The position numbers and the translations under genes are program-made. From Natronoplasma sp964602715 (GTDB lineage: Archaea > Thermoplasmatota > Thermoplasmata > Halarchaeoplasmatales > Halarchaeoplasmataceae), in contig CAZRSB010000004.1 in the NCBI GenBank assembly GCA_964602715.1, positions 9,669 to 73,668 on the forward strand: a stretch of 64,000 bases of DNA, in the 5' to 3' direction. The notes beneath the pieces were generated by a model. The model did no database searches. It saw only the letters and a list, made by a program, of their open reading frames with translations, and had not been told where the DNA came from. Position 1 is the stretch's first letter, and the number at the start of each line of letters is the position of its first letter. Below are positions 25,832 to 33,559 of this stretch, piece by piece.

Positions 25832-28800
25832 ATGAATATGGATAAAGACAGTCACTTGAAACCTCAAGCACTCGAAAAAGAGATACTCTCGTTTTGGAAT
25901 TCTAAAAATATAGACGAGGAATTGAGTGAGTATATTAGAGGAGGAAAAAACCATTATCTAGTCCGGCCTCCCAGTTCCATTCGAGATCAACTTACTTGGA
26001 AAGACATATATAAAAATATAATTTACGACGTCTGGGCACGGTATTGGTGTCTCAAAAACTATAACGTAAGGAATGGTTTTGGATTTGATCCTTCTACGCT
26101 TAGGATCGAGCGGATGTCTATAAAATCTGAAAGATCGAGATGTCTTTCTTATCTTTCGAAGAAAGAACTCTCTGAGTTAGAAGAAAAAATAAAATCTAAT
26201 TCTGAGGAATTATTGGATGAACTTAATGATAAATATAGGAAAATAGGGCTATGGAAAACGGGAGAATTCGATTATAAAGTCAGTGATGAACTATTTATAG
26301 ATTCATGTTTTTGGACCTTGAAAAAGCTCGTGGGAGAAGGAGTGGTCGCCAAGAAAAAAAGACCCATCAAATGGTGCCCAAATTGTAAGGCTCCTATCAC
26401 AAAGTCAGAGATGTCATTGGAAAGAGAGGTAAAACAGAGTTTATTAGTAAAGGTACCACTATCTAGCGGTAAAGATCGATACTTTTTAACAGAGGTAAAG
26501 GATTTATGGAAAATACCCGCGAGTACCTCGTTGATGGTCGATACGGATGAGGAATACTTTATCTTAAAATATGACAAAGGAGAAGAAGAGGACGTAGAAC
26601 AATTAGTGCTTATCAAAGATAGAGCCGAAGAGCTGATGGAAAAATATGGTATCGATGACTACTCAATATTGAAGTCTGTTTCGGGGGAAAAATTAGAAGG
26701 TCTAGCTTATAGAGACCCTCTTCATGATAAATTATCTGGTAAGAAGAAAGTGCTGAATGGAGGTAACCGTGTTATTGCTTCAAAAGCCGTACGCGATGGA
26801 GGAACAGGACTTGATTTTTTAATTCCGTACGAGAATCGTCATTGGGAAATAATCAAAGATAAAAAAATAAAATATTATGACCCATTACTTGAAAACGGAT
26901 ATTTTGAAGGAGGTCCAAAAAATAATGAGTATTCTGGACTATCATTTATTCAAGCTGAATCACTTATATTTGATCATCTTTTGAACAAAGGTTTAGTTCT
27001 CGAAAAAAAAGAAATTAAGACTGAATCAAAGAGATGTGAGTCATGTAAGAGCCGCATAATAGATTTTCCGAAAAGAGAGTATTTTATAGATGCAGAAAAC
27101 ATGGATGATAGTATTTTACAAAAAATCAAGACTCATTCCAGCGGAATTTCTCTAGAGGACGATATTGAGTTTAAGGACTTTTTAATATCTAGAAGGTCAC
27201 ATTGGGGTATACCATTTCCTGCCTGGGAGTGCGAATGTGGAAATCGCTTTTTTCCAGAAAATATAGAAGAGCTAATTGAAAGATCAAACATGGATGATGT
27301 TGAAAGTTCGAGCTATAGTGATTTCACAAATATGAAAGTGTATTGCCCAATGTGCGAAAAAGAAATGGAATGGGAAAAAAGATCATTTACCCCTACATTT
27401 TTAGAAGGGTGCTCTCCCTGGGCACAGCTGGGTTATCCTCAAGAAGAAAAAGAGTATCAAACCTGGTGGCCAGGAAAATTATTTTATGATTATAACTTAG
27501 AAAAAGACGATTTATCATCATTGAATATGGTGATCTCAGGTATAATTTTCGATGAAACTACCATCGAATATCAATTCGATCTCGGACCCATGATCGAGGA
27601 AATAGAATATGGCCGAGTTAAAGATCTAGTTGCAAAACAAGGTTATGATTCTATGAGAGTAAATTTACTAGCAAATGATCCTCCATCAGAACCAATGTAT
27701 ATCGAAGGCAAAGACTTTCAACATATTGAACCTCTCGTTAAAGTGAGTCTGAACTTATTAAAATTCTTAAAAGAAAACTTAAACAAAAACGAAAAGACAC
27801 AAGAAGATCTTGAATCTTACAATCTAGCTAACCTGAAATCAGTTGAAGACCTATGGATACTCTCTAAAACAGAGCGGTTAAAAGGAGAGATCAAAAAGGA
27901 CTATGAAAAAGGAAGATTCGATAAAGTTATCAAAAATTTAAAAGAACTGATCGTTGAGGATTTTGGTCAATGGTACGTTAAATTGGCTAGAGATCGACTC
28001 CAAGATGAAGACGTCTTACCTATATTATCACTGACGAATCATATCCTTAAAAATTTCGCCATAATGACTTCACCTATCGCACCTTATTTGGCAGAGAAAC
28101 TATATAAGGAGCTGGATGGAAAAGAAATTAGTGTTTTCATCGAAGATTGGCCAAAATCTAATGAAGATTATCGTGAGGATACACTTGAAAAAGAGATGAT
28201 ATCTGTCAAAGAGATAGTTTCAAAAATAATATCTTCCAAAAGAGAATCAGAACTACCTATAAAATGGCCTCTAAAAGAAGTTGTTTATGAAGCTAAAACC
28301 TCTAAAGGTGAAAAATTAATAGAAAGATTCGAAAGAGTGATCGAAGAAAAAGCAAAACTAAAAAACATTAGAAAACTAAAAGAAGAAGAAGAATGGGAAG
28401 AGGCGATATTAAAAGTAAAACCAGATAGAGAAGAGATCGGTAAATCATATCCTTCTTGGGAGAGTAAGATAGCAACTATGCTCGAGAATAAGTCTCCAGA
28501 ATCAGTAAAAGAAGGAATAGAGAATGGAGATTTTACCATAGGGCTACAAGGACAGATGATTGAGATCGATGAGGACATGGTAACTTTCGAGAAGGAGATG
28601 CCAGAAGGATATGCTGAGATCGTTCTTGAAGATCTGAATATCTATATTGATCTTAGTATATCCGAAGAGATTTGGCTGGATGAGATGGTAAAGGAGATCA
28701 AACTTCGAATTAAAAGCATGAGGAAAGACCTGAATCTGGAAGAAGGAGACGAATTAATTATTTATATATCATGTTCTGACGAAATCGAAGAAAGATTGAA

Positions 28801-29836
28801 TGATCAAAAAGATCAAATCAAGAAAGAAGTAGGAGGAAGAAAAATATTAGTTGTTGTAGATGAAGAAGAGATGGAGGAAGCAAAATACATCCTCGAATGG
28901 GAAATAAACGATGAGATCATCCTCATCGGGGTCAAACCTCTATATAAAACTAAAGTTGTAGAATATTATTCTAATATATCAGGAGTGGATGATGAAACCG
29001 CCGAAGCGTTGTATGAGGCAGGTTACACATCTATTGACCAATTGAAGAAAGCTGAAGCTTCCCAACTTTCAGATATCGAAGAGATTAAAAGAAGTCTTGC
29101 TAGGAAGATAGTGAACTCGTTATCAGATGAAGAACAAGATGAACTCGAGGAAAAAGAAGACGAATTGGAAAAAATAAAGGAAGATGCTTCAGAAAAAGCT
29201 TCAGAAAAGGGGGAATACAGAGAGGAAGTGAGTGATGAAGAAAGTGATGTGGAATCAAAAGAAAAAGACGAAGAAAAAAAAGAAACCGTAGAAAAAGAGG
29301 ATGAAACATCTGAAGAAGATATTGAAGAAGAACACGAAAAAGACGAAAAAGAGGATATAGACGATACTGAGCTCCCAGAACATATCTCTAAAAGTTCTAC
29401 ATATTTACTAATGGATAAACGATCGAACAGTTCTTTCAAGCTATTTAGAAAAATAATAGAATCTGGGGAGAGAGGATTTTGTGTCTCGAGAGATTATCCT
29501 GATAAAGTTAAAGATGAATATAATCTTCACGATGTTGAGATGATATGGTTATCTAATGTCGATAGGGAAGATGTCATAAGACCAAAGAGTTTGGAAAAGC
29601 TAAGTTTAGCACTAGAAAATTTTCTGACTAAAACTGGAGGAGTGATAATGTTGAATGGATTAGAATATCTCATAACTAACAACGACTTTAAAACCGTACT
29701 TCATCTCATCCAATCGATAAAAGATCAGGTAGCCATTAATGAATCCATTTTATTGATACCTGTAAATCCTTCAGCTATGAACGAAAATCATATCGATCTC
29801 ATAAGCGGTGAAGTAGATGAGTTAATCGAAAATTAA
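25832..29836 (+). CDS. Catalytically degenerate IleRS paralogue fused to HhH and DUF835
   Basis: 1334 residues. Residues 1 to about 1000 follow an isoleucyl-tRNA synthetase from end to end: KNYNVRNGFGFDPSTLRIE, IKWCPNCKAPITKSEMSLE (~181), editing-domain GGTGLDFL (~323), RRSHWGIPFPAWECECGN (~453), anticodon-domain GQWYVKLARDR (~712), MTSPIAPYLAEKLY and FIEDWP. The HIGH motif is replaced by SSIRDQLTWKDI (~47) and the KMSKS loop by ETTIEYQFDLGPM (~573); the editing H-x-A-P-x-x-G-x-x-D is also lost. Four C-x-x-C/C-x-C zinc pairs persist. Then a helix-hairpin-helix (~1043-1094), a glutamate/lysine linker and a DUF835 domain (~1187-1334). It should not charge tRNA. Role unknown: tRNA sensor, decoy or regulator are possibilities. 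Confidence 0.85.
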   Translation: MNMDKDSHLKPQALEKEILSFWNSKNIDEELSEYIRGGKNHYLVRPPSSIRDQLTWKDIYKNIIYDVWARYWCLKNYNVRNGFGFDPSTLRIERMSIKSERSRCLSYLSKKELSELEEKIKSNSEELLDELNDKYRKIGLWKTGEFDYKVSDELFIDSCFWTLKKLVGEGVVAKKKRPIKWCPNCKAPITKSEMSLEREVKQSLLVKVPLSSGKDRYFLTEVKDLWKIPASTSLMVDTDEEYFILKYDKGEEEDVEQLVLIKDRAEELMEKYGIDDYSILKSVSGEKLEGLAYRDPLHDKLSGKKKVLNGGNRVIASKAVRDGGTGLDFLIPYENRHWEIIKDKKIKYYDPLLENGYFEGGPKNNEYSGLSFIQAESLIFDHLLNKGLVLEKKEIKTESKRCESCKSRIIDFPKREYFIDAENMDDSILQKIKTHSSGISLEDDIEFKDFLISRRSHWGIPFPAWECECGNRFFPENIEELIERSNMDDVESSSYSDFTNMKVYCPMCEKEMEWEKRSFTPTFLEGCSPWAQLGYPQEEKEYQTWWPGKLFYDYNLEKDDLSSLNMVISGIIFDETTIEYQFDLGPMIEEIEYGRVKDLVAKQGYDSMRVNLLANDPPSEPMYIEGKDFQHIEPLVKVSLNLLKFLKENLNKNEKTQEDLESYNLANLKSVEDLWILSKTERLKGEIKKDYEKGRFDKVIKNLKELIVEDFGQWYVKLARDRLQDEDVLPILSLTNHILKNFAIMTSPIAPYLAEKLYKELDGKEISVFIEDWPKSNEDYREDTLEKEMISVKEIVSKIISSKRESELPIKWPLKEVVYEAKTSKGEKLIERFERVIEEKAKLKNIRKLKEEEEWEEAILKVKPDREEIGKSYPSWESKIATMLENKSPESVKEGIENGDFTIGLQGQMIEIDEDMVTFEKEMPEGYAEIVLEDLNIYIDLSISEEIWLDEMVKEIKLRIKSMRKDLNLEEGDELIIYISCSDEIEERLNDQKDQIKKEVGGRKILVVVDEEEMEEAKYILEWEINDEIILIGVKPLYKTKVVEYYSNISGVDDETAEALYEAGYTSIDQLKKAEASQLSDIEEIKRSLARKIVNSLSDEEQDELEEKEDELEKIKEDASEKASEKGEYREEVSDEESDVESKEKDEEKKETVEKEDETSEEDIEEEHEKDEKEDIDDTELPEHISKSSTYLLMDKRSNSSFKLFRKIIESGERGFCVSRDYPDKVKDEYNLHDVEMIWLSNVDREDVIRPKSLEKLSLALENFLTKTGGVIMLNGLEYLITNNDFKTVLHLIQSIKDQVAINESILLIPVNPSAMNENHIDLISGEVDELIEN

Positions 29837-29868
29837 GATTACTTGTATTCAACTTTGGAGGTTTATTT

Positions 29869-30771
29869 TTGAAGATCGGCATCGTAGGCCCGGGAGCTAT
29901 AGGATCCTTTCTTGCATGTTTATTGAGTGATGAAAACGAAGTTGATCTTATAGGTAAAGTGGATCGAGATATCAATGAGATAAAAGTGATAGGAGAATCT
30001 TATACAAGCGGTAAAGTAAATTACTCAGATGATCCCTCTCAATTGATCGAAGATGATATAATCATTATAGCCACAAAATCTTTTGATACAAGAAGCGCTA
30101 TGTCCTTTATTGAAGACTATATCTCCAATAAATCAATCATCCTAACTCTACAAAATGGGCTGAATAATGAAGAAATAATATCAGAATTTGTCGGAGAAAA
30201 GAGAACTATCGGCGGGATAACTAGTCATGGAGTTACTTTTATAAAACCGGGTACTGTCAAACATGCAGGTGAAGGTGACACAATTATAGGTGCCTATCCA
30301 AAAGGAAATAATAAAAAAGTGGAAAAAGTTTCTAAAATTTTTAACAGATCGGGACTAAAAACTGATATTAGCAATAATATCTTAAGGAATATTTGGGAAA
30401 AAGGAATCATTAACTCCGCAATCAACCCGATCACTGCTCTTTCTGGGATAAAAAATGGAACACTTCTCGACAATGATAATCTTAGGGATCTGATGAATAT
30501 AACTGTAAACGAAAGTTGTGAGGTCGGAAAAAAATATGTAGACCTCTCAAATTCTAAAATGATAAAAAAAACTAGTGAAGTAGCTTCTAAAACCTCTGAA
30601 AATATTTCTAGTATGTTACAAGATATAAAAAACGAAAAAAAAACAGAGATTGAACAGATTAATGGAGCTATCATAAAAAAAGGCAAAAACAAGGGTATTG
30701 AAACTAAAGTAAACAGGGTTCTATTCAACCTAATAAAATTTAAGGAAAATGAATACCTTCAAGACTTTTAA
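29869..30771 (+). CDS. panE: Ketopantoate reductase-like (ApbA/PanE) dehydrogenase
   Basis: 300 residues. NADPH-binding IGIVGPGAIGSFLACLLS at the N-terminus, KSFDTRSAM and TLQNGLNNEEII in the middle, and the catalytic-domain lysine/asparagine segment NIWEKGIINSAINPITAL, all typical of PanE. Makes pantoate from ketopantoate on the CoA route in archaea, though paralogues exist. TTG start at 29869 with SD GGAGGT at 29857-29862. Downstream of the IleRS-like gene by 32 bases and possibly cotranscribed. Confidence 0.88.
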   Translation: MKIGIVGPGAIGSFLACLLSDENEVDLIGKVDRDINEIKVIGESYTSGKVNYSDDPSQLIEDDIIIIATKSFDTRSAMSFIEDYISNKSIILTLQNGLNNEEIISEFVGEKRTIGGITSHGVTFIKPGTVKHAGEGDTIIGAYPKGNNKKVEKVSKIFNRSGLKTDISNNILRNIWEKGIINSAINPITALSGIKNGTLLDNDNLRDLMNITVNESCEVGKKYVDLSNSKMIKKTSEVASKTSENISSMLQDIKNEKKTEIEQINGAIIKKGKNKGIETKVNRVLFNLIKFKENEYLQDF

Positions 30772-30778
30772 TTCATTT

Positions 30779-31165
30779 TCATTTCTTGATTATCTTTTTC
30801 CTACCCATCGCTTCTAGATATCTAATCTCTTGACCTTGTTCAAGCTCCTCAAAAGTTTCCTCGTCAACATTTATTTGAAATGTATCATAAGTATCCAGGT
30901 CCATGACATTTAATTCTCCATTTGATTTGTTCACTACCTGCCCTTTTCTTCTATCGATGATAGGAACTCTTATTTTTGTAGTAACTGGATTTAACATACT
31001 GTATTTTTTGCCATCGAAGATACCTCTTCCTTCTATCCTTGCTTTTGCTTCACCATGCTTACCAGGTTTTGATGTATCTATACTATCTATCTTACAAGGT
31101 TCGTCATCTATTATTATATACTGATTTTCCTGTAGATTTCTTATCTCATTTTGTTCCCAATCCAT
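30779..31165 (-). CDS. Translation factor aIF5A
   Basis: 128 residues. The hypusination loop DTSKPGKHGEAKARIEGRG contains the lysine to be converted to (deoxy)hypusine, and the following FDGKKYSMLNPVTTKIRVP matches archaeal IF5A. The C-terminal OB fold ends EIRYLEAMGRKKIIK. It relieves ribosome stalling, e.g. at proline stretches. Convergent with the panE gene. Confidence 0.97.
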   Translation of the reverse strand: MDWEQNEIRNLQENQYIIIDDEPCKIDSIDTSKPGKHGEAKARIEGRGIFDGKKYSMLNPVTTKIRVPIIDRRKGQVVNKSNGELNVMDLDTYDTFQINVDEETFEELEQGQEIRYLEAMGRKKIIKK

Positions 31166-31223
31166 GTTTATCAGACTGGAGTTATGTGTTTATCTATTAA
31201 AAATATTGTGTTTTATAGGCCTT

Positions 31224-33044
31224 TCAACACTCGACTTTACCATTATTTTCTGCTAGTTTTTTCATCCTTTTCATCATTCCTTTCAAAACATTTAGACCTC
31301 TATCCCAAAATTTAGGGTCTGTTGTATCAATACCTATTGTTTCCAAAAGATCTTTTGGATCTTCAGATCCGCCCTTTCTAAGGATTTTCAGATATTCAGG
31401 GACAAAGTCCTCTCCTCTCTCTTTATATATGTCATAGAGAGCCAAAACTAAGAGATTGCCATAAGCATAGGCATAACAGTAAAAGGGATAATGAACAAAA
31501 TGTAAGATATAACTCCACCACCAACCATATTCCTCTCTTAATATAACTGAATCACCAAATTCTTCACGATTAGTTTCCAACCACAAATTATTGATCTGTT
31601 CACTATTCAGTTCTCCTTTTTCTCTTCTTGCCTGATGGAGTTTTTGCTCAAATTTTGTCATTATCACCTGTCTAAAGACTGTAGCGAAGTCTCTCTGTAA
31701 TTTTTCGCCGATGATCCGTAATTCAGTCTCTTCATCTTCTACTTCATCCATCAACTTATCAAACAAAAGCATCTCGCCAAAAACACTAGCCATCTCTGCA
31801 GTAGTCAAAGGCGTACTTTGTTGGAGGGCTCCCTGGTCTCTAGCGAGATATTGATGAACTCCATGACCAAGTTCATGAGCCATTGTTATCATATCAGATG
31901 TTCTGTCATTAAAATTTAACATTATGTAGGGATGAACAGATGGAACCGTACTTGCACTGAAAGCTCCTCCACGTTTACCTTCTCTTATCTCAGCATCGAT
32001 CCAATCGTTCTTAAAGAATTTCTTAGCTATCTCTTTCATTTCTAGGGAAAAATCCTCATATGCCTCTAGGACTTTTGTTTTACTCTCCTCGAAATCAATC
32101 TCTGGGATACTACCTGGCAATGGACTATATCTGTCATAATCATAGAGCTCGTCTAAATCACATATCTGTCTTTTAAGTTCATAAAATTCTTCCACCAGAT
32201 GAGTATTTTCCATCACTGCACTCAGAAGGGCATCGACAGTTTCCATATCTACCCTGTTGTCCAAATTCCTAGGAGTCATAGGATCGGGATAGTCTCTAAA
32301 TTCACAGATAGTGGAATGATTTTGTACAATATTGTTGAATATGAAGTTAAGTAAGTCATTTTCTTCCTTTAAAGATTTAGTAATAGAATCAGATGCTATC
32401 TTTCGCTTTTCGCGATCATCTTCATACAATACAGACAATGCCTGATCTAAAACCATCTCATATGATTCTCCATCATATTCAAAATCTACAATCAAGTTTC
32501 CCATCGTCTGGTCGAAAAGTCTTTTAAAAGCCTCTTTACCAGTGTTTTGAAGTGATTCGATTATCTGTTCTTCAAATTCAGAAAGCATATATGGAGTATA
32601 TCTACGCCAGTGATTTAAATAACTCTTATAATGTTCTAACTCATCACTATCCATATAAATCTCAGCTTCTTCATCAGACAGAGATTGCCATTCGAGTTGG
32701 AAAAAAATCAATTCGTTTTTGATTTTACTTTTTATCTGTTCAGCCTTTTGGCGTAGTGCTCCTCTCTCAGGATCCTGAGTATCTGCTGCGTGATAAAGAT
32801 TTGCAAAAGATGTTATCTTATAAATAGATTCATAGATTTCTTCATATGACTTCATCGCTTCTTTAAACTCTTGAGGGGATAATTCTTCTCTTTCGACCTT
32901 ATTTTTATATTGTTCTCTAAATGCCTCAGCTTTTTCCATTGTTAGATTTATATCGTCCTCAAGTTTAGGGTCGTCAGGACCTTCATATAGATCGCTCAAA
33001 TTCCATTTAACTCCTTCTGAACTGGTAGATTTAACTGATGTCAT
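31224..33044 (-). CDS. pepF: PepF-type M3 oligoendopeptidase
   Basis: 606 residues, the usual length. Zinc site TMAHELGHGVHQYLA at about residue 390 (HExxH) with the downstream glutamate in TAEMASVFGEMLL. The N-terminal helical domain and C-terminal SYILHFVHYPFYCYAYAYG segment match M3B oligoendopeptidase F. Cytoplasmic, cuts 5-15 residue peptides. Separate from the aIF5A gene by about 60 bases on the same strand. Confidence 0.95.
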   Translation of the reverse strand: MTSVKSTSSEGVKWNLSDLYEGPDDPKLEDDINLTMEKAEAFREQYKNKVEREELSPQEFKEAMKSYEEIYESIYKITSFANLYHAADTQDPERGALRQKAEQIKSKIKNELIFFQLEWQSLSDEEAEIYMDSDELEHYKSYLNHWRRYTPYMLSEFEEQIIESLQNTGKEAFKRLFDQTMGNLIVDFEYDGESYEMVLDQALSVLYEDDREKRKIASDSITKSLKEENDLLNFIFNNIVQNHSTICEFRDYPDPMTPRNLDNRVDMETVDALLSAVMENTHLVEEFYELKRQICDLDELYDYDRYSPLPGSIPEIDFEESKTKVLEAYEDFSLEMKEIAKKFFKNDWIDAEIREGKRGGAFSASTVPSVHPYIMLNFNDRTSDMITMAHELGHGVHQYLARDQGALQQSTPLTTAEMASVFGEMLLFDKLMDEVEDEETELRIIGEKLQRDFATVFRQVIMTKFEQKLHQARREKGELNSEQINNLWLETNREEFGDSVILREEYGWWWSYILHFVHYPFYCYAYAYGNLLVLALYDIYKERGEDFVPEYLKILRKGGSEDPKDLLETIGIDTTDPKFWDRGLNVLKGMMKRMKKLAENNGKVEC

Positions 33045-33172
33045 TGTTACACACAGACCTCTAAAGATTAGAAGAAAATAAAACTTTTGTGTAAAATCAG
33101 GAGCTTAACCATTATCGATCGAGATAATTGAATATGAATATTTATAGTGATTTGTAGCTCTTATTTTTCTAG

Positions 33173-33517
33173 ATGATTTCAGGCGGTATCCATGATAAAA
33201 TAAATTTGATGCAACACAATGCATCAAGACAGATACTAAAATTCTGCTCTGAGTCAGCTAAATCTATTAAAGAACTCAGTATTGAACTAGGTATACCTAT
33301 CGCTAAATGCTACAGATTAGTTTTAGAAATGGAAGACGTTGGATTACTATATAAATGTGATAAAATAAGAAGTAGAGGTAAAGAATTTTGCCTTTATAAA
33401 TCTAATAAAGATCTAGAATTCTTCACGATAGATGATACCGAAATTAAAATCGATTTGACGCCAGGGAATAATTTTGATCAAGAATTTCATAAAAGATGCA
33501 GTTCAGTTGATGTTTGA
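33173..33517 (+). CDS. Small winged-helix transcription regulator
   Basis: 114 residues. The HTH is visible as NASRQILKFCSESAKSIKEL followed by IPIAKCYRLVLEMEDVGLLY, an ArsR-like arrangement in which the recognition helix contains YRLVLEMEDVGLL. It has cysteines at several positions (FCSES, AKCY, CDK, FCLY). A TATA-like AATATTTATAG lies about 40 nt upstream. It precedes the large surface-protein gene by about 40 bases on the same strand and may control it. Target unknown. Confidence 0.7.
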   Translation: MISGGIHDKINLMQHNASRQILKFCSESAKSIKELSIELGIPIAKCYRLVLEMEDVGLLYKCDKIRSRGKEFCLYKSNKDLEFFTIDDTEIKIDLTPGNNFDQEFHKRCSSVDV

Positions 33518-33559
33518 TCACTATTGACCCAACCTTCAACTAATATTGAGGAATGAGAT

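Noticed and set aside
29023..29439. Minus-strand serine-rich frames of 69-138 codons
   Set aside because: Mirror of the glutamate/lysine-rich linker of the IleRS-like protein; GAA/GAG codons read as TTC/CTC/TCT on the other strand.
25832..29836. Calling this gene an ordinary ileS
   Set aside because: Both HIGH and KMSKS signatures and the editing-site residues are missing, so a working synthetase is not supported.
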